Under the pieces are notes generated by a model. That model was not told the DNA's origin and ran no database searches. It saw only the letters and a list, made by a program, of their open reading frames with translations. Made by a program: the position numbers and the translations under genes. From an uncultured Azospirillum sp. (GTDB lineage Bacteria; Pseudomonadota; Alphaproteobacteria; Azospirillales; Azospirillaceae): a stretch of DNA of 34,354 nt. Shown piece after piece: positions 6,857 to 15,117 of the stretch (positions are counted from its first letter, which is position 1; the number at the start of each line of letters is the position of its first letter). The stretch is from contig NZ_CAMLJP010000070.1 in NCBI RefSeq assembly GCF_946480385.1, forward strand, positions 1 to 34,354. The letters are read 5' to 3'.

Positions 6857-8809
6857 TTACCGCATCCCCTCCGGCCCGACGCGGTCCAGGGGCAGTTCCT
6901 TCATCGCCAGCAGCCGGTCCAGCAGACGCCCGCCAACCGGCGGAGCGGCCGCCCGGGCGGCTCCGGCGATGCTGGCCACACCCGCAACCGGCGCCGCGTT
7001 TTCCAGCTGCGTGCGTTCGATCCGGTACTCTCCGCCGGACAGGCTGTTGACGACCTGCTCCTTCGGCGACGGGCCGGCCACCACGTTGCCGTCGGCGACG
7101 TTGCCGCGCATCAGTCCGTTCTTGCCGGCGCTGGGCACCCATTCCAGCCGCAGGAAGCGGTCCTTGCCGTCGTTCATCACCGTGATGTTGTCGGCCACCC
7201 GGTTGTTGTCGCCGCCATGCAGGAAGATCGCCGCCATGCCGGTGTTCTCCAGCAGGTTGCCCTGCACCGTCACGCCGCTGGTCATGTCGTCCAGATAGAT
7301 GCCGAAGCCCTTGTAGCGGACCAGCCAGCGCCCCTGCGCGTCGGTGGCGAGGCCACCGGTGTCGCGGATGTCGTTGAAGCGGATGATGCTGCGGGTGTCG
7401 TTGCCGCTGCGGCCCAGCATCTCGATGGCGCCGGCGTCGGCGGTCTGGCGGGCGGTGTCGCGGATGCGGTTGAACTCGATGGTGTTGTCGCTGTTCACCG
7501 TCTGCGGGTTCCAGTTCTTGATCGAGATGCCGTAGCGCGCCGCCCGGCGGATGTCGTTATGGGCGATCAGCGTGTTGCGGATGCCCGCCCCCATCACGCC
7601 GCCGCTGAAGAAACGCACCTCGCCGATGTCGCTGATGCGGTTGGCGAGGATGCGGTTGTCGCTGCTGCCCGGCGCCAGCATCACGCCGGAGCGGCCAAGA
7701 TGCTCCATCCGGTTGCCCGACACCTCGCTGCGGCTGGCGCCGTCGAGCATCACCGCGGTACCGACCAGCAGGAAGCGGTTGTCGGCGATCCGCACGCCGC
7801 TGCCGCCCTTCACCAGCACCGCGTTGCCGTCCCACGGCACGTCGGTGAAGGTCAGCCCCTCCACCGTCACGTTGCGGGCATTGTCGAGCCGCAGCAGCAC
7901 CGGCTGCCGCGCCACCACCAGTTCCGCCCCGGCGCCGTTCAGCCCGGTCGGCGGCTTGACCAGCAGGCGCTTTGCCTTGGCGTCCCAGGCGAATTCACCG
8001 GGTCGCGTCAGGAAGTCGGGATGGCCGAGCAGCCGTACGGTCGAGCCGTCGCGGTAAGGATACTGCCCGTCACCGCCAAGGGTCAGCATCCCGTTCGGAT
8101 CGGCCGACGCCACGTCCAGCAGGTCGTCGGACAGGCGTTCGCGGTCCAGCGCCTGCGCCCGCACCCCCGGCCCGGCCCAGCCGGACTTCAGCACGCCGGC
8201 GGGGAGCCGCATCTGCCGCTTGCTCCCCGGATTTTTGGGATCGGACTGCACCGCCTTGGCCGGGAACCAGCCGCTGCGCGGGTCGCCGGGGTTGAAATCG
8301 CCGCTGCGCGCCGCATCCAGGCGCAACCTTTCACCGGGCCCTCCGATCGAGACGTCCAGCCCCGGGTCGCGCGCCAGCGGCGCCGACAGCAGGCCGTTCG
8401 CCGTCTGCGCCCCGCCCACCGCCTCGCCACCGGACAGCACCGGCTGCTCCCCCTCCACCGCAGTCAGCCGCAGGCCCGGCAGCGAGCCGTCCACCACCAG
8501 CGGCGCCGTCAGCCGATAGGTCCCGCCATGCAGCCGAACCGTGACCGGGCCGCTTCCCTTGGCGGCGGCCAGCGCACGGGCCGGGGTGGCGAAGGGACCG
8601 TCGCGCCCGTCCGCCGACGGCTGGGACAGGCGTCCCGACCAGCGGTCGTTGCCGGTCGGCGATACGTAGAAGGTCGCCTCGGTGGGTGTGGTCTGGGCTG
8701 CCACGGCCGGCCCCCATCCGGCAGCGGTCAGCAAAAACGCAGATGTCAGCAAAATCCGAGGCAGGATTTGGGCCGCTCCACTCCGACAACGAGGCTGGGA
8801 ACGGAACAT
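6857..8809 (-). CDS. Secreted right-handed parallel beta-helix protein, probably polysaccharide-active
   Basis: The 650-residue protein has a signal peptide (basic start, hydrophobic run, cleavage near AVAAQT at about residue 38). Then comes a module that starts ATFYVSPTGNDRWSG and continues GPFATPARALAAA and VRLHGGTYRL. This opening is common to parallel beta-helix glycosidases, lyases and epimerases. The second half has PbH1-type turns with N-x-I/V patterns such as NRFLLVGTAVML, NRILANRISDIG, NTIEFNRIRDT and NRVADNITVMN. The ATG at 8809 is chosen because GGAGG lies about 7 nt upstream and it places the signal peptide at the N terminus. It diverges from a polymerase-like membrane gene and a glycosyltransferase, suggesting action on an extracellular glycan. 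I cannot assign the reaction; lyase, epimerase or a structural role are all possible. Confidence 0.85.
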   Translation of the reverse strand: MFRSQPRCRSGAAQILPRILLTSAFLLTAAGWGPAVAAQTTPTEATFYVSPTGNDRWSGRLSQPSADGRDGPFATPARALAAAKGSGPVTVRLHGGTYRLTAPLVVDGSLPGLRLTAVEGEQPVLSGGEAVGGAQTANGLLSAPLARDPGLDVSIGGPGERLRLDAARSGDFNPGDPRSGWFPAKAVQSDPKNPGSKRQMRLPAGVLKSGWAGPGVRAQALDRERLSDDLLDVASADPNGMLTLGGDGQYPYRDGSTVRLLGHPDFLTRPGEFAWDAKAKRLLVKPPTGLNGAGAELVVARQPVLLRLDNARNVTVEGLTFTDVPWDGNAVLVKGGSGVRIADNRFLLVGTAVMLDGASRSEVSGNRMEHLGRSGVMLAPGSSDNRILANRISDIGEVRFFSGGVMGAGIRNTLIAHNDIRRAARYGISIKNWNPQTVNSDNTIEFNRIRDTARQTADAGAIEMLGRSGNDTRSIIRFNDIRDTGGLATDAQGRWLVRYKGFGIYLDDMTSGVTVQGNLLENTGMAAIFLHGGDNNRVADNITVMNDGKDRFLRLEWVPSAGKNGLMRGNVADGNVVAGPSPKEQVVNSLSGGEYRIERTQLENAAPVAGVASIAGAARAAAPPVGGRLLDRLLAMKELPLDRVGPEGMR

Positions 8810-9058
8810 GGGAGAACCTCCTCCAAGACAGCGGCGAAGCCGCCGAAGGGGGGAGACTGACCCAACCCCACGGCAACCGGCAAAAGCGCGAAGGGGGTGT
8901 GCGGGTGCGAAGGGGCCACGCCCTCTGCACCCCTGCCGGACCGGGACGGGGCGTATAGGCTGGCTTTTCATCCTAGCCTGACCGGCCGGTCGTACCCGCT
9001 TGCCCGCGGGCCGCGCGCCCCGTTCAGGCGGAGCCTAATTACCGGGGACTGTTTGCCG

Positions 9059-10483
9059 ATGATCGAAATGGCGCTGATCGCGCAGGTCCTGGTGCTGGTG
9101 CTGGTAACCGTGGTGTTCCTCAGCTCCGGCAGCGCATCGATGTTCCATCCGCTGACGCTGTACCTGATCTTCCACGCCCTGGTCTTCGTCATGCGGCCGA
9201 TCCTGGTCCACACCCAGAATTTCGACGATGTCTGGCTGTTCATGGGCTTCTGGCCGAACGAGCAGCAGTTCGTCATGACCCTGGTGGTCAGTTCGGTGGG
9301 GCTGATCGCCTTCGCCGCCGCCTGCATGTGGGCCGGTCTGATTAAGCCCGACTGGACCCCGAACGGCGAGCCGGCGCCGGCCTTCTCCTTCGACCGCGTC
9401 GACATCGTCGCTTTCCTGACCACCGCGCTGCTACTGGGTCCGCTCGCCATCTATTCGGCGATCCAGCGCCAGGGCGGCGCCAGCTTCGACGGCACCGGCG
9501 ACGTGCAGATGGAGCGCGACCCGCTGACCGGACAGCCGATCTACACCAACACCACCGGCTACATCGCCGAGGCCCATTCGATGGGCCTGCCGCTGACGCT
9601 GGGGCTGATCTGGGTCTGCCGCTTCCACCCGCTGTCCTTCATCCCCTTTGCCGGCTTCGTCGCCTACCGCGCCTATCTGGGCTGGGGACGCTGGGCGATC
9701 ATCATGGGCATCCTGGGGCTGGTGCTGCTGATGCTGTACCGCACCCGCACCAAATGGTTCCGGCTGTGGCACGTGCTGGCGGCGATCCCGGTGATGGGCC
9801 TGTTCACCGTGCTGGGCAACAACCGCGACGCCTTCCGCGACGTGCTGGCCGGCGACGCCCCGGCTTCCGTCCTGCTGAAGTTCAACGGCGGCAGCGGCAG
9901 CGGCCGGGCGCTCGACGCGCTGGCCGGTCAGGATTTGGCCAACTTCGACTTCCTCGCCTACATCCTGTGGGTGGTGCCGAAACAGTCGGGCACCTACACC
10001 TGGTTCACCCAGTATCTGCAGCTGTTCACCGAGCCGATCCCGCGCCTGCTGTGGCCGGGCAAGCCGGTCGGCGCGCCGGTGAAGTGGGTGGACCTGAACG
10101 ACTACGGCGTCTTCTACAACCTGACCACCTCGCTGCCCGGCGACGGCTGGATGAGCGCCGGCTGGATCGGCATGATCGTCACCATGGTGGTGGTCGGGCT
10201 GATCCTTGGCCGCATGCACCGCTGGTTCTGGACCAGCGGCTTCCGCAACCGCTACGCCGTGCTGTTCTATTGCGCCTTTCTGCCGCTGTGCCTGCAGTGG
10301 TTCCGCGACGGCAACATCACCATCGTGAAGTTCGGCTTCTTCTCGCTGCTGCCGATCCTGCTGTGGATCGGGCTGACCCGCGCGCTCCGCGCCTGGGGAA
10401 TCCTGGACGACGACCCGCTGCGTCCGGTGGTGGCGCCGCCCAATTTCACGCGGCCCAATCTCGCCAGAAGGGAGCCGTCATGA
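9059..10483 (+). CDS. Polytopic membrane protein, O-antigen/exopolysaccharide repeat-unit polymerase (Wzy)-like
   Basis: A 474-residue integral membrane protein with about ten hydrophobic segments, starting MIEMALIAQVLVLVLVTVVFL. Between membrane helices lies a large polar region (about residues 260-365) containing FTQYLQLFTEPIPRLLWPGKP and SLPGDGWMSAGWIG. This layout is seen in oligosaccharide repeat-unit polymerases. The ATG at 9059 begins the first helix, and the longer upstream reading is rich in Gly/Pro/Arg with no membrane character. Its stop overlaps the ATG of the glycosyltransferase gene (ATGA), so both probably act on one glycan. Wzy proteins share little sequence, so the call rests on topology and neighbours. 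A ligase role is possible. Confidence 0.7.
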   Translation: MIEMALIAQVLVLVLVTVVFLSSGSASMFHPLTLYLIFHALVFVMRPILVHTQNFDDVWLFMGFWPNEQQFVMTLVVSSVGLIAFAAACMWAGLIKPDWTPNGEPAPAFSFDRVDIVAFLTTALLLGPLAIYSAIQRQGGASFDGTGDVQMERDPLTGQPIYTNTTGYIAEAHSMGLPLTLGLIWVCRFHPLSFIPFAGFVAYRAYLGWGRWAIIMGILGLVLLMLYRTRTKWFRLWHVLAAIPVMGLFTVLGNNRDAFRDVLAGDAPASVLLKFNGGSGSGRALDALAGQDLANFDFLAYILWVVPKQSGTYTWFTQYLQLFTEPIPRLLWPGKPVGAPVKWVDLNDYGVFYNLTTSLPGDGWMSAGWIGMIVTMVVVGLILGRMHRWFWTSGFRNRYAVLFYCAFLPLCLQWFRDGNITIVKFGFFSLLPILLWIGLTRALRAWGILDDDPLRPVVAPPNFTRPNLARREPS

Positions 10484-11430
10484 CGCTGACCGTCAGCGCC
10501 GTCATCGCCACCTACAACCGCGGGCCGGAGCTGCGCATCGCGCTGACCCGGCTGATGAACCAGACCACCCCGCCGATGGAGATCATCGTCATCGACGACG
10601 GCTCCAGCGACGGCACCGGCGCGATGATGCGGGCGGAGTTCCCGACCGTCCGCTACGTCCGCCAGCCGCACAATGGCGGGCTGATCCTGGCCCGCAATTT
10701 CGGTTTCGTGAACACCACCGGCGACTGCATCCTGTCGGTCGACGACGACAGCTGGTTCGAGGATCCCGACGGGCTGGCCCGCTGCGTCGCCTATCTGGAA
10801 GAGAACCCGGAGGTCGCCGCCGTCGCCTGCAACATCGAGACGCGCGACGGGCTGGTCTATTTCCCCAAGGGTGCCGCCCCCTTCGATGTGCCGTGGTATG
10901 TCGGCTGCGGTCATCTGCTGCGGCGCAGCGCCGTCGAGCAGGTCGGCCTCTACATGCCCGAGCTTTACCGCCAGGGAGAGGAGAAAGACCGCTGCCTGCG
11001 GATGGTCGGCGCCGGATACCGTGTCGTCGCCCTGCCCGATGTCATGGTCTACCACGACAAGAGCGAGAAGGGCCGCAAGCCGGGGATGGAGCGCTTCTAC
11101 AACCACCGCAACGACCTGATCCGCGAGGTGGCGCGCTGCCCATCCTCGCTGATGGCGTGGCGGCTGGCGCGCGCCTGGGCCGGCAACAGCTGGAAGAACC
11201 TGCGCCACGGCCCGCGGATGACCGATCTGAAGGTGTTGCTGGCCCTGCCGCAGATCCTCCGCATCGGGCTGAAGCACCGGGCGCCGGTAAGCGCGGAGGC
11301 CTACCGCCGCTGGCTGCATCTGGCGAAGACGGCGGCCCCGGCCAGTGCACCTCCTGCGGAGAAGCCCGTCAGCCGGGCTGCATCCCGCCCAGTTGCAGCA
11401 GAACGGCCCAGCCCAGCACGATCAGATTGA
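10480..11430 (+). CDS. Family 2 glycosyltransferase (GT-A fold)
   Basis: Transfers a sugar from a nucleotide-sugar donor, probably while building the glycan handled by the upstream membrane protein. The 316-residue protein starts MTLTVSAVIATYNRGPELR. It has the nucleotide-binding IDDGSSDGT at about residues 38-46 and the metal-binding SVDDDS at 86-91. Later YRQGEEKDRCLRMVGAGY resembles the family's catalytic-base E/D-D region. No membrane segment is obvious, so it is probably cytoplasmic or peripheral. AGAAGGGAG precedes the ATG, which overlaps the previous stop. The last 62 bp overlap the convergent MAPEG gene on the other strand. Confidence 0.92.
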   Translation: MTLTVSAVIATYNRGPELRIALTRLMNQTTPPMEIIVIDDGSSDGTGAMMRAEFPTVRYVRQPHNGGLILARNFGFVNTTGDCILSVDDDSWFEDPDGLARCVAYLEENPEVAAVACNIETRDGLVYFPKGAAPFDVPWYVGCGHLLRRSAVEQVGLYMPELYRQGEEKDRCLRMVGAGYRVVALPDVMVYHDKSEKGRKPGMERFYNHRNDLIREVARCPSSLMAWRLARAWAGNSWKNLRHGPRMTDLKVLLALPQILRIGLKHRAPVSAEAYRRWLHLAKTAAPASAPPAEKPVSRAASRPVAAERPSPARSD

Positions 11431-11935
11431 CGGTCAGCGTCATCGCCATGCCCGGCGCGCGGGCGAAGGGATGCACCAGATAGCCCGCCCAGAACAGCAG
11501 CCGCCCCAGCACGAACAGCGCGGTCGCCGCCACCGCCGCCCCCAGCGAGGGCTGCGGCAGGGTGGCGACCAGGGCGGCCAGCGCCGGGACGAAGATGGCG
11601 GTCTGCTCCACACTGTTGGCGAGCACCCGCTGGGCGACGCGCTGACCGCGCGATTCGGGGTCCTCGATGGGATTGAAGGCCTGGGTGCGGCCACGCATCG
11701 CCATGACACCAAAGACCATGCCGAACAGCAGCAGCGCCGGCCAGACCGCCAGCCGCGCCCACAGCGCCATCCGCGCGCCCGGCGCGTTGACGCCCATCGG
11801 CGGCGCCACCAGCGACAGCAGCAGGACGAACAGCAGCACCGTCACCACCATCGACGCGCCATTCAGCATCAGGGCGCCGCGGACCAGGGATTTGCGCCGG
11901 CGGGGGGCGCTTTGGCGAAGACTGGTATCGGACAT
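11369..11935 (-). CDS. MAPEG-family membrane protein
   Basis: A 188-residue protein with about four hydrophobic helices. The spacing, the N-x-x-E segment (VLANSVEQTAIFVPALA) and the late FVLGRLLFWAGYLVHPFARAPG with its conserved R-x-L-[FY] and Y-x-x-x-x-x-R fit the MAPEG family (membrane-associated proteins in eicosanoid and glutathione metabolism). Bacterial members mostly have no known substrate. The N terminus is basic and cytoplasmic. The 3' end overlaps the 3' end of the glycosyltransferase gene by 62 bp in antisense, a convergent overlap with no room for a separate terminator. Confidence 0.82.
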   Translation of the reverse strand: MSDTSLRQSAPRRRKSLVRGALMLNGASMVVTVLLFVLLLSLVAPPMGVNAPGARMALWARLAVWPALLLFGMVFGVMAMRGRTQAFNPIEDPESRGQRVAQRVLANSVEQTAIFVPALAALVATLPQPSLGAAVAATALFVLGRLLFWAGYLVHPFARAPGMAMTLTVNLIVLGWAVLLQLGGMQPG

Positions 11936-12038
11936 CGGGGCGGGGCTCCGTCAAAGGCCGGGGATTCGACAAAGGCACGATCGCTTCCCATCTGGAAAGG
12001 ACCGCACCCTGTTCCTTCGACCAATAACGGCCCGGTTC

Positions 12039-12052
12039 GTGATTTGGATCAA
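12039..12052. promoter_or_regulatory. FNR/FixK-type box
   Basis: GTGAT-TTGG-ATCAA differs from the FNR consensus TTGAT-N4-ATCAA at one base. It lies 164 bp upstream of the small membrane ORF on the plus strand. A weak -10 candidate (CATGAT, 12078-12083) is placed roughly as in class II activation. It also lies 104 bp upstream of the divergent MAPEG gene. Confidence 0.4.
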
Positions 12053-12215
12053 GGCCCGGGCGACGCGGAGGGTGTCCCATGATGCTATGTTCGGCGGCGT
12101 CTACTGGGGGCTGCCCCGATGGGAGAGATGTTGTCAGTCTCTCTTTTCGCTACCATGTTCTAACCAAGTGCTTCACCATGTGGGTGAACACGGGGATCTC
12201 GATGGTGGAGGGCCT

Positions 12216-12344
12216 ATGATGGATCTCGTTCTGCTCGGTGGTGCGGTGGCGACGGCTGCGGCGTTGGCCGGTCTGATCGCCACGATGCCCACACCGAAAC
12301 CAATCCCGATCCGCGTCCGCGACCGGCGCCGCCAGCGGCGCTGA
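12216..12344 (+). CDS. Small single-pass membrane protein, 42 aa, unknown
   Basis: Not a recognised family. The ORF is shorter than most gene callers accept. It starts MMDLVLLGGAVATAAALAGL and has one hydrophobic segment (about residues 4-24). A Pro-rich hinge follows, then a strongly basic tail ending RVRDRRRQRR, as in a single-pass protein with a cytoplasmic basic end. GGTGGAGGG lies 3-4 nt before the first ATG and 6-7 nt before the second (12219). The preceding region to about 12050 lacks any gene but holds an FNR-like box and two small inverted repeats (12123-12143; 12172-12188). It is convergent with the hydrolase gene 43 bp away. Expression is unproven. Confidence 0.5.
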   Translation: MMDLVLLGGAVATAAALAGLIATMPTPKPIPIRVRDRRRQRR

Positions 12345-12387
12345 TCCACGTCCTGATCGACTGCACCTCATGACAGCGGCCGTCAGC

Positions 12388-13458
12388 CTATTGCGGCGGC
12401 ATCGCTGACTCGAGGAAGCTGGAATCGAGAAAGCTGACGACAAGGTCCGACACCTGACGGTGAATGGCTTCCCGGGTACGGCCGCCATGATCGCGGCATA
12501 TCACCCCGTCGCCGGGCCGTTCAGCCTCCAGCACCGGGATGGCGTCGGCCTTACAGACGCTCAAAAAGCTGAAATGTCCGGCATCGCCGATTTCGACATA
12601 GCGTGTCCTGCCGCTCGGCAGGCTGCCGGCCAGATGGCGTGATTCCAGTTCCACCGGCATTAGCGGATTGCCCGGAGCGGCACCGACAACCAGGAACGCA
12701 GCATTGCTCCTGGACAGGCTTTCCGGATCGAACCCCTGCGACAAGCCAAGATCGAGCGTAACGACAGCCTTGATCCGCTCGTCCGCCAGAGGCTGCGTTG
12801 CCCAGGCCTGCGACGACCGGCCATCACTGCCCAATCCACCGATTTCCGGTCCGCAAGCCGCCATCAGCGGATGGGCATCGCAGGCGGCCTTGAGACGCCA
12901 TGGTTCGAAACGCCCACCCGCCAGGGCAACGGCCGTCCATCCACCAAGCGAATGACCGACCACTGCCGCATGTCCTGGGATGAGCAGTCCGGACCAACGG
13001 GGCTCGTCGTTCAGCCAGTCAATGACCCGGCTGACATCTCCGGGACGTTTCCACAGCATGGCGGCACCCGGCGGCGCCATGTCCCGGCTGGTCGAACCGG
13101 GATGGTTGGCGGCGGCGACGAGATAGCCGTGCGCCGCCAGATCGGCGGCCAGCCATTGCTGGTTGGTCCAGTTGCCGCCATAACCGTGCGAGAGCACCAC
13201 CAGCCCGTGCCGGCCCGGCTGCGGCGGAGCGCCAACCCGCACCGCCGTTCCCACGAAGGCGGGATTGTCGCCGACCAGTGTACTGTCTCCGGCCGCCGCC
13301 GCCGGATACCAGAGCGCAACCTCGAGTGCGCGGTGCTTGTCCGTCGCGGGTAGCGACAGCTTTTGAAATCCGATGGACGGTTGCTCGGCATGGGCGGAAA
13401 CCTGCCCCACCACCGGCGCAGCCAGCGCGAGGAGCATGGAAAGGTAGGAACGCTTCAT
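12388..13458 (-). CDS. Secreted alpha/beta hydrolase (dienelactone hydrolase/PET-hydrolase-like lipase family)
   Basis: A 356-residue exported serine hydrolase. Residues 1-24 form a signal peptide ending near SAHA. The oxyanion segment LSHGYGGN is at about 89-96 and the nucleophile elbow VVGHSLGG at 167-173 (Ser170). The late GDAGHFSFLS probably holds the catalytic His295; the acid is likely Asp236 in VTLDLGLS. The pattern resembles COG4188-type dienelactone-hydrolase-like enzymes and platelet-activating-factor acetylhydrolases. The natural ester substrate is unknown. It lies downstream of pspC on the same strand after 42 bp, with a 7-bp GC hairpin (13473-13489) between them, so cotranscription with the psp genes is uncertain. 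Confidence 0.85.
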   Translation of the reverse strand: MKRSYLSMLLALAAPVVGQVSAHAEQPSIGFQKLSLPATDKHRALEVALWYPAAAAGDSTLVGDNPAFVGTAVRVGAPPQPGRHGLVVLSHGYGGNWTNQQWLAADLAAHGYLVAAANHPGSTSRDMAPPGAAMLWKRPGDVSRVIDWLNDEPRWSGLLIPGHAAVVGHSLGGWTAVALAGGRFEPWRLKAACDAHPLMAACGPEIGGLGSDGRSSQAWATQPLADERIKAVVTLDLGLSQGFDPESLSRSNAAFLVVGAAPGNPLMPVELESRHLAGSLPSGRTRYVEIGDAGHFSFLSVCKADAIPVLEAERPGDGVICRDHGGRTREAIHRQVSDLVVSFLDSSFLESAMPPQ

Positions 13459-13500
13459 CTCGATGCTCCGCGAGCCGGGACTCCCGGCTATCCGAAAAGA

Positions 13501-13902
13501 TCAGCGATCCAGGTCGCGGATCGCGCGGTTCAGCTCGAATTCCTTCGAGGCGACGTAGGCCTCCATCCCGACGATCCGCTTTTCCATGTCGCGGAAGCGC
13601 TGGACCAGACCGACGATCGTCCGGTCTGGCTTGGTCGACACCGTCCGCCAGAAGGCCTCTTCCTCGGCATCGCGATAGACCTGCGCCGGGCGCACCGGCA
13701 GCACCATCAGCGCGATGACATAGGCGATCACCAGCGGCACCGAAAAGAAGAACAGGGCGAACAGCATCGCCAGCCGGACGATGGCCGGCTGCACGCCGAA
13801 GTAATCGGCGATGCCCGTGCACACCCCGCCCAGCACCCCGCGTTGCGGATCGCGATAGAGCCGGTGCGGATTCGGCGAGTCGTAGGGGGACGCGCGGTCC
13901 AT
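13501..13902 (-). CDS. pspC: PspC-domain envelope-stress membrane protein
   Basis: Third Psp core protein, an inner-membrane partner of PspB and PspA. The 133-residue protein has the PspC domain RLYRDPQRGVLGGVCTGIADYFGV at about residues 14-37. A hydrophobic helix (AIVRLAMLFALFFFSVPLVIAYVIALMVLPV) follows, and then a polar helical tail (about 90-133) with coiled-coil character. The ATG at 13902 has GGAGGAGT directly upstream and gives the normal N terminus. It lies 29 bp downstream of pspB and ends the psp run. It probably contributes to sensing membrane damage and releasing PspF from PspA. Confidence 0.92.
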   Translation of the reverse strand: MDRASPYDSPNPHRLYRDPQRGVLGGVCTGIADYFGVQPAIVRLAMLFALFFFSVPLVIAYVIALMVLPVRPAQVYRDAEEEAFWRTVSTKPDRTIVGLVQRFRDMEKRIVGMEAYVASKEFELNRAIRDLDR

Positions 13903-13931
13903 GACTCCTCCCTGATATTGAATGACGTCCG

Positions 13932-14159
13932 TCACACCTTGTCGCGCCAGTTCGGCGCCTCGGTGTCGAGCACGCGCTCCAGCGAATGGACGCGCGCCTC
14001 CAGCCGGTTGGAGATCTCCCACAATTCGGCCAGAAGCCGTTCGTCCTGCGCGGTGAGCCCGCGCTGGGAGCGCCATTTGGTGATGTAGTGGAAGACGATC
14101 CAGACCGGCGCCACCACCACCATGAACAGCACCGCGAGGACGAAACCCAGGAACCCCAT
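13932..14159 (-). CDS. pspB: PspB envelope-stress membrane protein
   Basis: A 75-residue protein with one N-terminal membrane helix (GFLGFVLAVLFMVVVAPVWIVFHYI) and a cytoplasmic helix. The helix reads TAQDERLLAELWEISNRLEARVHSLERVLD, which is the PspB pattern: a conserved aromatic/Arg-rich junction, then a leucine-heptad coiled coil. Size and position between pspA and pspC agree with the family. PspB works with PspC to control PspA. AGAAGG lies about 10 nt before the ATG. Confidence 0.92.
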   Translation of the reverse strand: MGFLGFVLAVLFMVVVAPVWIVFHYITKWRSQRGLTAQDERLLAELWEISNRLEARVHSLERVLDTEAPNWRDKV

Positions 14160-14233
14160 GGTCGTCGGGCCTTCTTATTGTCGTGAGAAGAGCGGGCGGG
14201 GCGTCACCGCCCCACCCCGGCACCGTGCCACGA

Positions 14234-14905
14234 TCAGCCGTTGCGCCGCGCGGCGATGCGGGCCTTCAGCGCGGCCAGATCCTCCTCGACCTTGTGGGTC
14301 GCCTCAAGCTCGGCGATCTCCTCGGTCAGGCTCTTGGTGCGGCCGACGTCATAGGCCTCGACCCGGCCCTCCATCTCGTCCAGGTTGCGCTCGACCTGCT
14401 CGAAGCGCGACAGGGCGTCGTTGATGCGCTCGTCATGCAGGACGGTGCGGACCTTGACCCGGTTGCTGGCCGTCTGGGTGCGGGCGACCAGCGCCTTCTC
14501 GCGGGTCTTGGCGTCGGTCAGCTTGGCCTGCAGGCGGCCAATGTCCTCGTTGGCCTTGGACAGTGCGGCCTCGACCTGCACCAGCTGCTCGGCCAGCGCG
14601 TCGGCCTGCTCGGCGACCTTGGACTTCGCCATCAGCGCGCCCTTGGCCAGATCCTCGCGGTCGCGGGTCAGCGCCACCTCGGCCTTGCGGTCCCACTCGT
14701 CACGCTCGCGGTGGAGGTCGGCGACGCGGCGTTCGATCTCCTTCTTCTCCGCGATGATCTTGACGGTGGAGGAGCGCACCTCGACCAGCGTGTCTTCCAT
14801 CTCCTGGATGATCAGGCGGATCAGCTTCTCCGGCTCCTCGGCGCGGTCGAGCAGGGAATTCAGGTTCGACTGCACGATGTCGGTCAGGCGCGAAAAGATG
14901 CTCAT
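14234..14905 (-). CDS. pspA: Phage shock protein A (ESCRT-III-like membrane-protecting protein)
   Basis: Binds and stabilises damaged inner membrane and, when idle, inhibits the activator PspF. The 223-residue protein starts MSIFSRLTDIVQSNLNSLLD, the amphipathic membrane-binding helix. EEPEKLIRLIIQEMEDTLVE follows, with the conserved D/E-P-E-K-x-[IL] segment. Most of the rest is long coiled coil ending in helices that recall the PspF-binding hairpin. Length matches E. coli PspA. It is the second gene after the sigma-54 promoter, 17 bp behind the 54-aa gene. Confidence 0.96.
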   Translation of the reverse strand: MSIFSRLTDIVQSNLNSLLDRAEEPEKLIRLIIQEMEDTLVEVRSSTVKIIAEKKEIERRVADLHRERDEWDRKAEVALTRDREDLAKGALMAKSKVAEQADALAEQLVQVEAALSKANEDIGRLQAKLTDAKTREKALVARTQTASNRVKVRTVLHDERINDALSRFEQVERNLDEMEGRVEAYDVGRTKSLTEEIAELEATHKVEEDLAALKARIAARRNG

Positions 14906-14922
14906 GATGGATGTCCCGTGTG

Positions 14923-15087
14923 TCAGCCGAGGATGGCGCCGGCGACGATGCCGGCGAAGAAGAACAGCCAGCTTTCCGCCGGCCGGGTGGCGAGATAGTT
15001 GCGCACGCGGCGCGCCAGCGGGCGGCCCTGCGCGGTGTTGAAGCGGTCACCGCCATAGCGGCGGCGGAAATCGCTGAAGTCGCTCAT
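14923..15087 (-). CDS. 54-aa single-pass membrane protein, first gene of the psp operon
   Basis: Not a recognised family. The protein starts MSDFSDFRRRYGGDRFN and has a basic middle (ARRVRNYLATRPAES). It ends in one hydrophobic segment with small-residue spacing (FFFAGIVAGAILG), suggesting a C-terminal anchor with Gly-mediated packing. AAGGAGGT lies about 6 nt before the ATG, the best ribosome site in the operon. It is the first gene after the sigma-54 promoter, with a predicted leader of about 20 nt, and pspA begins 17 bp after its stop. It should therefore be made at high level under Psp induction. E. coli has no gene in this place. A role at the membrane in the Psp response is inferred from position only. 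Confidence 0.85.
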   Translation of the reverse strand: MSDFSDFRRRYGGDRFNTAQGRPLARRVRNYLATRPAESWLFFFAGIVAGAILG

Positions 15088-15117
15088 GGATGACCTCCTT
15101 GCCATGCCACCGGTATC

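Noticed and set aside
6851..8860. A 669-codon plus-strand frame opposite the beta-helix gene
   Set aside because: It is Arg/His/Gln/Ala-rich antisense composition. It also starts right after a terminator and lies against a gene with a signal peptide and PbH1 repeats.
13473..13489. Hairpin AGCCGGG/CCCGGCT between pspC and the hydrolase gene as a terminator
   Set aside because: It is a 7-bp stem without a T-run in either direction, not enough to call a terminator.
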